Below, piece after piece: positions 17,717 to 25,596 of a DNA stretch of 64,000 bases (its first letter is position 1; each line of letters begins with the position of its first letter). The DNA is from Pseudoalteromonas luteoviolacea H33-S (GTDB lineage: Bacteria > Pseudomonadota > Gammaproteobacteria > Enterobacterales > Alteromonadaceae), in NCBI RefSeq assembly GCF_001625695.1, contig NZ_AUXY01000072.1, positions 1 through 64,000 of the forward strand, in the 5' to 3' direction. The notes below the pieces were generated by a model, which searched no databases, was not told the DNA's origin, and saw only the letters and a program-made list of their open reading frames with translations. Position numbers and translations under genes: made by a program.

Positions 17717-19705
17717 TTACAGCTGCCCTAACAGAGATAGGGTAACAACGGGGTCGACTCGTTCATCAATACGACGAGTCCCTGTGTATCTGCCAAGTCT
17801 ATTGACATCAAAATAATGCTGTACATAACTATACTTCGCCGTATTTAGGGTTGCGACAGCACCACGTACTCGCAGCCGTTTAGACAGTTGATACTCCGCG
17901 AAAGCACTGAGTTCAATTTGGTCTTTCTCAGTGTATATTTCGTCAATGTAATAATTGGTTTCAGTCAGAGGAAGATAGAGTTCGAGCCCCCAGTTATAGG
18001 TGCTGCCATCTTGGCGAAATTCAACGGAGGCATCATGTGGGGTGATCCCGTCAGTGGGCCGTGACCCGGTCAATGGGTCGTCAAATCGGGCATGTGCAAA
18101 ATCATAGCTTAAGTTAAATTGACTTCCTGTTAGCCACTTTGAGGTATCCCATGTCGCGCTAAGTGCGCCGCCCAGCTTTTGCGCTGCACCGGCATTACCT
18201 ATCATGGTATCGCCATTGGGCAGTTGTATAAATTCATGAATGTCTTTTTGCCACTGATGATAGAGGTTTAAATTGAAAAATAAGCTATCAAACAATTGTA
18301 CGTTGAGCTGGGTTGCCAGCTCTGTGAATTGACTTGGCCTGAGGGTGAGGTTGCCTGATTGAGCACGATTAAACTCTGCATCTTGGCTTTGCACAAAATC
18401 ATCGAAATCGAGCTGATCAACCTGATATTGTGCCGTTATTGTCATATCCCAATTGGACTGAGGGTCATAGCTGAGCCTAATAAGTGGCTTAATAAATCCC
18501 AATTGGGCTTTATGGTTTTGCTTGGCGCGGCTCTTAAGGACGGTTCGCTCTGTATTTAGGCGGGTATACAGCTGCCACTGTTGATTTATTTCACTGGAGA
18601 TAGCGGCATATGGCTGATATCTGACTTCACTCACTTGCGCCTGTTCAAAGTCCCCGTCATTGTTCGTCGCGGCATCCAGTTGGTTGCGACTGATCTCAAT
18701 ACCAAATTCAGGTGAATAAGCGGTGTTTGGCAAAGTGATATTGAGTTGAACCACCTGTTCTTGTTGTGTCTTGTGCTGTTGATAGGGCGTTGCGATGGCA
18801 GCGTGGTCAAAAGTGGCACTGTGAATATGTTCTAATTTTCGGTTGTGTAGTGCGATGATCTGCCACTGGTTTTTATGATGACTTTCTTTTTGCCAGTCCA
18901 CAGCCATTTCATATTCAGAACGAGACTCTGATTCATCTAATCGCCATAAAAAAGGGCTGCTGTTATCTCTGTTTTGCTCGGTTTGAAAGTCATCGAGGAC
19001 GGCTTTGGTTGAAAAAACTAGGCGGCTGTCAACGAGATCTGGTTGGCTGGTGAGCGACAATAGCCGACCATTGCGTTTTTCAAAAAACGCTTCATGACCC
19101 TGCTCTATCATGCTGCCAAATGCGTCTATCTCTTGGAATTGTGAGGTAGATTGGCTGCGATCATCTTGATAATGCACATTCAGCTGATGTTGCCAGCCTT
19201 CGCTGGGGAGGGCGATTTGCGCTGCCAACTCGCTTGGGCGATAGGCGTGATAAGCGGAGGTCAACTTACTTCTGACTTGCCAGTGTGCGCCAAGTTTGGG
19301 TGAATGCGTGATGATATTAACTAATTGATTAAATTGGCTTGCTGTACTGAAGGGGTGACCTGCGCTGTAAAGATGAATGGCAGCGATTTGGTCACTGGGT
19401 AATTGCCTTAAAATATCAGACAGAGACTCAGATTTAGAAACCGTATTTGCGCCATTGATAAGCACGTTTCCGCCTGCGGCACTCAGTCCGCGCTGCTGGT
19501 TACTTTGCACTAGCGTAAAGCCGGGTAATTGGTTCACTTTTTCTAATGCGTTTTGTCCGTGTAATGCTTGCAGGTTGTCATTGTCATAGTGTGTTGCAGC
19601 AAACTGTTGTTGGTGTGTTGTTTTTGTATCGCTTGCTGCGGCAGTGATACTGAATGTATTGGCACAAAAACCAAGTAATACCATGGTTGAACAATAGGCT
19701 TTCAT
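17717..19705 (-). CDS. TonB-dependent-receptor-like outer-membrane protein
   Basis: The protein has about 662 residues from the preferred ATG at 19705, which gives a clear signal peptide (MKAYCSTMVLLGFC through the Ala-rich region). A TTG-started extension to 19759 is open but unlikely. After the signal come a plug-like domain (NALEKVNQLPGFTLVQSNQQ, GGNVLINGA, SLSDILRQLPSDQIAAIHLY) and a long series of alternating beta strands ending in an aromatic/hydrophobic C-terminus, the pattern of a TonB-dependent barrel. The barrel and plug are short for a siderophore receptor. It lies directly downstream of a LytTR regulator gene with striking inverted repeats in between. The substrate is unknown; uptake of a peptide or sugar is only a guess. 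Confidence 0.8.
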   Translation of the reverse strand: MKAYCSTMVLLGFCANTFSITAAASDTKTTHQQQFAATHYDNDNLQALHGQNALEKVNQLPGFTLVQSNQQRGLSAAGGNVLINGANTVSKSESLSDILRQLPSDQIAAIHLYSAGHPFSTASQFNQLVNIITHSPKLGAHWQVRSKLTSAYHAYRPSELAAQIALPSEGWQHQLNVHYQDDRSQSTSQFQEIDAFGSMIEQGHEAFFEKRNGRLLSLTSQPDLVDSRLVFSTKAVLDDFQTEQNRDNSSPFLWRLDESESRSEYEMAVDWQKESHHKNQWQIIALHNRKLEHIHSATFDHAAIATPYQQHKTQQEQVVQLNITLPNTAYSPEFGIEISRNQLDAATNNDGDFEQAQVSEVRYQPYAAISSEINQQWQLYTRLNTERTVLKSRAKQNHKAQLGFIKPLIRLSYDPQSNWDMTITAQYQVDQLDFDDFVQSQDAEFNRAQSGNLTLRPSQFTELATQLNVQLFDSLFFNLNLYHQWQKDIHEFIQLPNGDTMIGNAGAAQKLGGALSATWDTSKWLTGSQFNLSYDFAHARFDDPLTGSRPTDGITPHDASVEFRQDGSTYNWGLELYLPLTETNYYIDEIYTEKDQIELSAFAEYQLSKRLRVRGAVATLNTAKYSYVQHYFDVNRLGRYTGTRRIDERVDPVVTLSLLGQL

Positions 19706-19800
19706 CGAGAGTTGACGTCCATTTTTAACTGACTTGCTGAGTCTATTTAAATAAATCAATCTATTACTATCAATAACCTAGGGATAGCTGGTGGGTTTTT

Positions 19801-19852
19801 GGGACGAATGGACTGGGATTGTTCACTCGTCCCTATGGGCTTGGGACGAGTG
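19801..19852. promoter_or_regulatory. Triple repeat element upstream of the receptor gene
   Basis: CACTCGTCCC (19824-19833) and GGGACGAGTG (19843-19852) form a perfect 10-bp inverted repeat. A third near-identical copy, GGGACGAATG, lies at 19801-19810, exactly 42 bases (four helical turns) from the copy in the same orientation. It lies between the LytTR gene's stop and the receptor gene's start, so it could be an operator of the receptor gene. The hairpin could alternatively terminate the LytTR transcript, but no T-run follows. Confidence 0.55.
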
Positions 19853-19864
19853 TAATGTTGAGGG

Positions 19865-20617
19865 CTAAGCGACGTGTTTTAACTTGGCTTTTAATACCGG
19901 TTTGAATGCTTTGCTCAGCGCCACCGATTGACCACTTTTTAGTAGCACTAAACCGCTACCGGACGGCTTTATATGTATGCGTTCAACGTAATCTAAATTG
20001 ACTAAGTGTGAGCGGTGCGTACGTATAAATTGTGTATCTGGGAGCTGTTGCTCGATTTGCTTTAACGTGATCCGCTTTAAATAATGGTGTTGCTCAGTAT
20101 GTAACTCAACATAATTACTGGCTGAGTTGATATGGGTGATATCACTAAAGCGTAACCGCGCCGTGGTACTGCCAGTTTCCACTTCTAATGTATTGTGATG
20201 AAGGGGTTGCTCGGTGCGCAAAAACGTATGCCAAAGATAGCTTAAAACAAACAACACCAGCGGGTGAGAAGGCGCAAAGTAAAGCATGGTGTAAGGGATG
20301 GCATCACACAACACCCAGAAGTCAAATATGGCTTGATAGGTCATGGAAATACATAACATCAAGGCAAGGATGCAGATAAATTTTTGCTTAGTCAGGCGGT
20401 TTGCTTGATGGTGCTGTGTGAGGAGACGAAAAACCACGGGCGTTAACAAATACCAGAGCCCCCACTCTTGTAAAGCCCACCAAGGGCGATTATTAATCTC
20501 TTCAGCCGGTGGCATGGCCCAATCATAAAGCACATAAGTGGCAGACATGAAGAAGATAAAGGCACTCCACCCAGCAAAGGAGATGAGCCATTCCTTTTTA
20601 AGTTGTGCTGTCATCAT
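19865..20617 (-). CDS. Membrane-anchored LytTR-family DNA-binding regulator
   Basis: The protein has 250 residues. Four hydrophobic helices fill the N-terminal 135 residues. A LytTR DNA-binding domain follows (residues about 145-245: RLRFSDITHINSASNYVELH, then TQFIRTHRSHLVNLDYVERI). There is no receiver domain, so it is a one-component membrane regulator, as found beside many TonB-receptor genes in this group. The likely target is the repeat element at 19801-19852 upstream of the receptor gene (inference). The protein starts at one of two adjacent ATG codons. Confidence 0.85.
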   Translation of the reverse strand: MMTAQLKKEWLISFAGWSAFIFFMSATYVLYDWAMPPAEEINNRPWWALQEWGLWYLLTPVVFRLLTQHHQANRLTKQKFICILALMLCISMTYQAIFDFWVLCDAIPYTMLYFAPSHPLVLFVLSYLWHTFLRTEQPLHHNTLEVETGSTTARLRFSDITHINSASNYVELHTEQHHYLKRITLKQIEQQLPDTQFIRTHRSHLVNLDYVERIHIKPSGSGLVLLKSGQSVALSKAFKPVLKAKLKHVA

Positions 20618-20701
20618 ATAACCCTGAATCAGAAACGCAGTGATAGTGTACGCGAATAATTTAATTTGCCTATATAAAGTGGTGGTATTTTAACCTGTTC
20701 A

Positions 20702-22006
20702 CTATCCAAATACGCAGCGAAAGCAAGCCCCTTCAGAACGGTGAAGGTAGAGCAGTTCGCCTCCATGTTGCACCATGATCTGTTTTGATAAGCTCAAACC
20801 GATACCTGAACCTTGTTGCTTGGTAGTAAAAAAAGGCACAAACATCATTTTACAGGCTTGCTCCGTTATTCCAGGGCCGTTGTCACACACATCCACACAG
20901 AGTTGGCCATGTTCATTGTGCAGTGCAATAAGGCGAACTTTTGGTGCGGTATTGGGCATGGTGGCAACCGCTTCAATGGCATTTTTGCATAGATTGATAA
21001 GTACCTGCTCGATTTGCTTTACGTCAAGCGTGCACATGGTATGTGTTATACCACTGACCTCAATATCAACATCTGGGTGTTGGCTGGCGAACAGGTGTTT
21101 GGTTGTATCGAGTAAGTCGCAAAGTTGTGTCGTATGCAGCTGCGGTACAGGTAGGTTACTTAACTGTCTAAATTCACGGATAAAGTCGCTTAGATGGCTA
21201 CTTCTAGATGCCAATGTGGATAGAGCGAGTGTTAAGTCGTCTTTGTCTTCCTGATCATCAAATTGCAGCGTATCCGGTATCAGTGCTAAACAGGTTTGCG
21301 CCATCGATGCCAATGGCGTGATGGAGTTTGCGACTTCATGGGTAAGGACTTTTGTAAGCTTTTTATAGGCTTGTTGCTCTTTGGTATTGAGTTGCTCGGT
21401 GATGGATTGCAGTGTGATGACTTTATACTGACGGTATTGCACATGTAGGGTGCTTACTTGTACATACAAGGTTTCTGGCTGCTCATTTTTATGCCAATGA
21501 AAGGTGCCATGTTGGTTGGTGGTGGCCGTACTGACAAACTCAAAAATGTCAGGGTTGCCCTGTTTAAGTGCCTCTAAGTTATTCATCTTAGTACCCAGCT
21601 GCTTATTTACGGCGGTGCTTTGCTCAATCACTTGACCGTGTTCATCGCAGATCAACATGGGTAGATTGATATGGTTGAATAACGCATTGATGATTTGCAC
21701 TTGCCTTTGCGCATCCAGTTGGGTGGCTTGCATTTTGCTGCGAGCTTGCTCGTAGTCTTTACGCAGTGGGTGGGCTGTAGGCAGGCCTAGAGTATGGTCG
21801 CCATTGGCCAGTGCACGAAATAGTTGCTCTGGAAATTGTTGAGCCTGTTGAAATAAGCGAGAGAGCCACATTATTTGAGCGATGATTAACAGGATTATTA
21901 ACGCAGTGATGGCACTTAATTGATAGTGCATGGCCGCGACAAAGAGTAGCATGCCACTGAGGAGTAAGCTTACTCCACATAGTGTGGCTTTGAAGCGCAT
22001 GTTCAT
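20702..22006 (-). CDS. Sensor histidine kinase (NtrB-like, two membrane helices)
   Basis: The protein has about 434 residues. Two N-terminal membrane helices (residues about 7-50) are followed by a PAS-like region (ICDEHGQVIEQSTAVNKQLG), the H-box LTHEVANSITPLASMAQ with the phospho-accepting His, the N-box NLCKNAIEAV, and the ATP lid motifs DNGPGITE and GSGIGLSLSKQI. The short extracytoplasmic part suggests sensing within or near the membrane. The gene begins immediately after the response regulator's stop (TAA, then GTG and ATG in a row; ATG 22006 preferred), so the pair is one operon. It is divergent from a MacAB-like exporter that the pair probably controls. Confidence 0.93.
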   Translation of the reverse strand: MNMRFKATLCGVSLLLSGMLLFVAAMHYQLSAITALIILLIIAQIMWLSRLFQQAQQFPEQLFRALANGDHTLGLPTAHPLRKDYEQARSKMQATQLDAQRQVQIINALFNHINLPMLICDEHGQVIEQSTAVNKQLGTKMNNLEALKQGNPDIFEFVSTATTNQHGTFHWHKNEQPETLYVQVSTLHVQYRQYKVITLQSITEQLNTKEQQAYKKLTKVLTHEVANSITPLASMAQTCLALIPDTLQFDDQEDKDDLTLALSTLASRSSHLSDFIREFRQLSNLPVPQLHTTQLCDLLDTTKHLFASQHPDVDIEVSGITHTMCTLDVKQIEQVLINLCKNAIEAVATMPNTAPKVRLIALHNEHGQLCVDVCDNGPGITEQACKMMFVPFFTTKQQGSGIGLSLSKQIMVQHGGELLYLHRSEGACFRCVFG

Positions 22007-22009
22007 CAC

Positions 22010-23395
22010 TTACAGTCCATACTTTTCTAGGCGACGATACATCGCACCACGGGTTAGCCCTAATGCTTTGGCAGCGTGACTGACATTGCCTTGATGGTGT
22101 TTCAGTGCTGCGCGAATGGTACGTTGCTCAATGATGTCTAAGTCGAAGGTATCTGGCGTGTGCATGGGCGATGCGTTTTCAGGCGTTTGCATTTGGCTTG
22201 GGGCGACTAAGACTGAATGAATCGCGAGCTCACTGCCCTCGGATAAAATAACTGCACGCTCAATGGTGTGGGCTAATTCTCGGACATTACCCGGCCAGTG
22301 ATATTCGCATAAAGTACGCAGTGCACTAGCGGGAAGTGATAGCTCGCGACGGTATTTTTGCTGATAAATATCTAAATAGTGCTGGACTAACAGTGGAATA
22401 TCCGCTGCCCGCTCTCTCAGTGGCGGGAGACGAATTTCAATGGTATTGATACGATACAAGAGATCTTGTCTAAATTGCCCTTGGGCAACAGCTTCAGGTA
22501 GAGCTTCATTGGTTGCACAGATGAGCCGTATATCTGTGTCAATCACTTGATTGCTACCTATCGGGGTGATCTGACGATTTTGAATGGCGGCCAAGAGTTT
22601 CACTTGCTGTGCTAAAGGCATATTACCCACTTCATCTAAAAATAAGCTGCCGCCATGGGCCAACTCAAAGCGTCCGACACGATCTGATTTGGCATCGGTA
22701 AACGCCCCTTTTTTGTGACCGAATAACTCACTTTCAAATAAATTACCCGACACGGCCCCCATATCTAAGCTGATAAAAGGCATCTGAGCGCGTGGGCTTT
22801 GTGCATGGATGGCATGCGCTGTGAGCTCTTTACCTGTGCCACTTTCACCGGTTATTAAAATATTGGCGTCTGTTTTCGCTGCTTTTTCAAGAGTGTCAAA
22901 GACCTGCAACATAGCATCACTTTGCCCTAAAAATTCACTTTGCGGCGTACTGAGCGCTTGGCTTAAGCCTTGAGTTTGCCTTGATAGCTTGTTGAGGGCT
23001 TTTTTGTCTTCAGCATGGGCTAAGGCTGTGGCAATCACGGTGAGTAGCTGATCGTTTTGCCAAGGTTTGGCAACAAAATCAGTTGCGCCGTTTTTGATTG
23101 CTTCGACGGCCAGTTGCACATCACTGTAGGCGGTCATGAGGATCACCGCGATACTGGGCGCTTGGTGATGGATTTTCTTCAGCCAATAGAGCCCTTCTTG
23201 GCCACTGATGGCATCGCGATCAAAATTCATATCAAGCAAAATAACATCTATAGGATGGTCATTGATCAGAGATTCAACGTTAAACGGATTGTCTGTAGTG
23301 AGGATTTTTTTATGGTGCTTCTTTAAAAGCAGCTTGGCTGCCAGTAAAACGTCGGTATTGTCATCGACGATGAGGATCGTGCCTTGCTTTTCCAT
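22010..23395 (-). CDS. Sigma54-dependent response regulator (NtrC family)
   Basis: The protein has 461 residues. The receiver domain (1-120) has the phospho-acceptor in VILLDMNFDRD and the conserved Lys in DFVAKPWQND. The AAA+ domain has Walker A GESGTGKE, the sigma54-contact loop GAFTDA (here GHKKGAFTDAKSD) and Walker B GGSLFLDEVGN. The C-terminus is a Fis-type HTH (HQGNVSHAAKALGLTRGAMY). It therefore activates sigma54 promoters after phosphorylation by the kinase encoded behind it. The palindrome at 23453-23468 and the -24/-12-like sequence at 23552-23568 in the divergent intergenic region are its likely target. Confidence 0.95.
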   Translation of the reverse strand: MEKQGTILIVDDNTDVLLAAKLLLKKHHKKILTTDNPFNVESLINDHPIDVILLDMNFDRDAISGQEGLYWLKKIHHQAPSIAVILMTAYSDVQLAVEAIKNGATDFVAKPWQNDQLLTVIATALAHAEDKKALNKLSRQTQGLSQALSTPQSEFLGQSDAMLQVFDTLEKAAKTDANILITGESGTGKELTAHAIHAQSPRAQMPFISLDMGAVSGNLFESELFGHKKGAFTDAKSDRVGRFELAHGGSLFLDEVGNMPLAQQVKLLAAIQNRQITPIGSNQVIDTDIRLICATNEALPEAVAQGQFRQDLLYRINTIEIRLPPLRERAADIPLLVQHYLDIYQQKYRRELSLPASALRTLCEYHWPGNVRELAHTIERAVILSEGSELAIHSVLVAPSQMQTPENASPMHTPDTFDLDIIEQRTIRAALKHHQGNVSHAAKALGLTRGAMYRRLEKYGL

Positions 23396-23452
23396 ACGCT
23401 GAGCTCGTTATTATTATTTGACCGACACAGCTTAACGTAAAACGTCTGAAAC

Positions 23453-23468
23453 TGTCCACATATGGACA
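23453..23468. promoter_or_regulatory. Palindromic upstream activating site for the NtrC-type regulator
   Basis: TGTCCACATATGGACA has 5-bp arms TGTCC/GGACA that match perfectly around a 6-nt centre. A degenerate second copy (TGTACC...GGACA) follows at 23475-23491. They lie 85-115 bases upstream of the putative sigma54 promoter, the usual enhancer distance. The site is also upstream of the regulator's own gene on the other strand. Confidence 0.6.
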
Positions 23469-23551
23469 CGGGGTTGTACCATTATCGGACACCTTATATT
23501 GACTCTATTTTTATGTTATATTTAAGTTGTTGATTTTATTGTTTTTTAGTT

Positions 23552-23568
23552 TTGGCATCAATCTTGAT
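23552..23568 (+). promoter_or_regulatory. Sigma54-like (-24/-12) promoter of the exporter operon
   Basis: TTGGCATCAATCTTGAT resembles TGGCAC-N5-TTGC, with GG at -24 and the TTG of the -12 element, but the -12 dinucleotide is GA instead of GC. It lies 36 bases before the adaptor gene's ATG and downstream of the palindromic activator site. Confidence 0.5.
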
Positions 23569-23603
23569 TTAGTAACTGTATCTAAGCCAAAGGAGCTGAT
23601 GCC

Positions 23604-24863
23604 ATGGACAAAAAAATTACTAACACAACACACCGTCGCTTTTTAAAACCTGCACTTGTAGCTGCGGTTGCAGTGTCAATTGGATTCGGTGCGTATAGCA
23701 TGAACTACTCCGCTGAACAGGGACAATCTCAAACGGTCAACCTTGCTGGGCTTACTGTCAGTTCAGTGGTGAGTGGTGAGTTCAAAAATGCGTTAAGCGT
23801 GCGTGGTCAAGTGGTGCCTAAAACCACCATATTTTTAGATACCGTATCCGGCGGCCGTGTTGAAGCCAGACTGATTGAGCAGGGCACTTATGTTGAAAAA
23901 GGCCAGCCACTGGTGCAACTGTCCAATACCAATTTACAGCTAGATGTGATGAGTCGCGAGGCACAGGTGACTGAGCAACTTAACTTCTTGCGTAACACGC
24001 AAATGACGATGACAACCAATGCACTGAATTTAAAACGTGATTTATTAGATATTGAGCTAAATATAAGCCATTTAGAGCGTAAATTGACGCAGACTGAGTC
24101 ATTGCTGACAAAAGGGTTGGTGAGCCAAGAGGAAGTGGACGAAATTCGTGAAAACTTACAGTACAACCGCGATATTCATACCTTGACCATCGAACGCCAA
24201 GCACAAGAAAACAGTATTCGTAAAGTCCAGCTGGCGCAGTTAGAAGACAGTGCCAAAATGCTGCAAAGTAATTTAGAGTTTGCCCGTAAAAACTTGGAGA
24301 GCTTGCAAGTGACGGCCCCAGTATCTGGGTATTTGAGTGAGCTAGATGTGCAAGTGGGTGAGTCAAAGCAAGCAGGTGCTCGCCTTGGCCAAATTGATAT
24401 ACCAGATGAATATAAATTATCAGTGAGCTTGGATGAGTTTTACTTAAGTCAAGTTACCTTGGGTATGACTATGGAGATCAATCATGGTGGTCAAACCTTG
24501 CAGGCAAAGGTGACCAAAATTGATAGCCGAGTGAGTAACGCACAATTTCAAATAGAAGCTGAGTTACCTGCTGGTACACAAGACATTAAACGTGGCCAAG
24601 GGTTGGATGCACAATTGATGTTCAGCGATGAGCAAACACAGGCAACGTTATTGCCGCGCGGGGCATTCTTTAGCGCCAGCGGCGGACACTGGGTATTTGT
24701 ATTGAGCAATGATGGCACGCAGGCCGAGCGCAAGGCGATTCGGCTGGGCAAGAAAAACCAACATTTCTACGAAGTGTTATCGGGGCTGGCGCCGGGGGAT
24801 AAAGTGATCACTTCCCATTACGGCAACTTTGATAAAGCCGATGTTTTAAATCTAAGTAACTAA
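23604..24863 (+). CDS. MacA/RND-type periplasmic adaptor (HlyD family)
   Basis: This 419-residue protein has an N-terminal membrane anchor (KPALVAAVAVSIGFGAYSM). Lipoyl halves occur around 95-110 (GGRVEARLIEQGTYVEKGQP) and 245-265 (VTAPVSGYLSELDVQVGESK), with a coiled-coil hairpin between them. Beta-barrel and membrane-proximal domains end with a RGAFFSASGGHWVFVL strand. It would couple the ABC ATPase and permease encoded next to an outer-membrane channel. The ATG has an aaaggag site. It is the first gene of the putative sigma54-controlled operon. Confidence 0.92.
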   Translation: MDKKITNTTHRRFLKPALVAAVAVSIGFGAYSMNYSAEQGQSQTVNLAGLTVSSVVSGEFKNALSVRGQVVPKTTIFLDTVSGGRVEARLIEQGTYVEKGQPLVQLSNTNLQLDVMSREAQVTEQLNFLRNTQMTMTTNALNLKRDLLDIELNISHLERKLTQTESLLTKGLVSQEEVDEIRENLQYNRDIHTLTIERQAQENSIRKVQLAQLEDSAKMLQSNLEFARKNLESLQVTAPVSGYLSELDVQVGESKQAGARLGQIDIPDEYKLSVSLDEFYLSQVTLGMTMEINHGGQTLQAKVTKIDSRVSNAQFQIEAELPAGTQDIKRGQGLDAQLMFSDEQTQATLLPRGAFFSASGGHWVFVLSNDGTQAERKAIRLGKKNQHFYEVLSGLAPGDKVITSHYGNFDKADVLNLSN

Positions 24864-24885
24864 TAAAAATATAAAGGACAGAACA

Positions 24886-25587
24886 ATGATTAAGCTCTCT
24901 CAATTACACCGAGTATTTAGAACTCACGATGTGGAAACAACGGCGCTGGACGATATCAATTTAACCGTCAATAGCGGTGAATTCGTGGCGATTATGGGCC
25001 CTTCTGGGTGCGGCAAGTCAACCCTACTGTCGATATTAGGCCTGTTAGATGGCCCCTCAAGCGGCAGTTATTTATTTGATGGTACAGAAGTCGCTGGATT
25101 CAGTGAACAGCAAATGGCGACGTTACGAAAAGCATCTATTGGCTTTGTATTTCAGAGTTTTAACCTTATTGATGAGCTAACTGTGTTTGAAAATGTCGCG
25201 CTACCTCTACAATATCAAAATGTCTCTAAAGCAGAGCGTAAGCAACGTGTGGACGCCATTCTTAAGCGTGTCGGCATCGATCATCGGGCGGATCATTTAC
25301 CGCAACAGCTCTCGGGCGGTCAACAACAGCGTGTTGCTGTGGCGCGAGCATTGGTTATTAATCCAAAATTGATTTTAGCGGATGAACCAACGGGAAACCT
25401 TGATTCCAAGAACTCTCAAGAAGTGATGACCATGTTACGCGAGCTTAACCGTGAAGGCACCACGGTGATCATGGTGACGCACTCAGAAACCGAAGGCGAA
25501 TATGCTGACAGAGTGATCCGCTTGCTGGATGGCCGAATCTTAGTGGATAAGGCAAGTCAAGTTACCCAATCAAGTCATGTAGCTTAA
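24886..25587 (+). CDS. MacB/LolD-type ABC transporter ATP-binding protein
   Basis: The protein has 233 residues, a single nucleotide-binding domain. Walker A is MGPSGCGKSTL, signature LSGGQQQRVAVARAL, Walker B LILADEPTGNLDS with the H-loop in VTHSETEGEYADR. The DEPTGNLDS form marks the MacB/LolD/FtsE group. It is 22 nt downstream of the adaptor and 9 nt upstream of the permease, in one operon. Confidence 0.96.
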   Translation: MIKLSQLHRVFRTHDVETTALDDINLTVNSGEFVAIMGPSGCGKSTLLSILGLLDGPSSGSYLFDGTEVAGFSEQQMATLRKASIGFVFQSFNLIDELTVFENVALPLQYQNVSKAERKQRVDAILKRVGIDHRADHLPQQLSGGQQQRVAVARALVINPKLILADEPTGNLDSKNSQEVMTMLRELNREGTTVIMVTHSETEGEYADRVIRLLDGRILVDKASQVTQSSHVA

Positions 25588-25596
25588 GGAGATATT

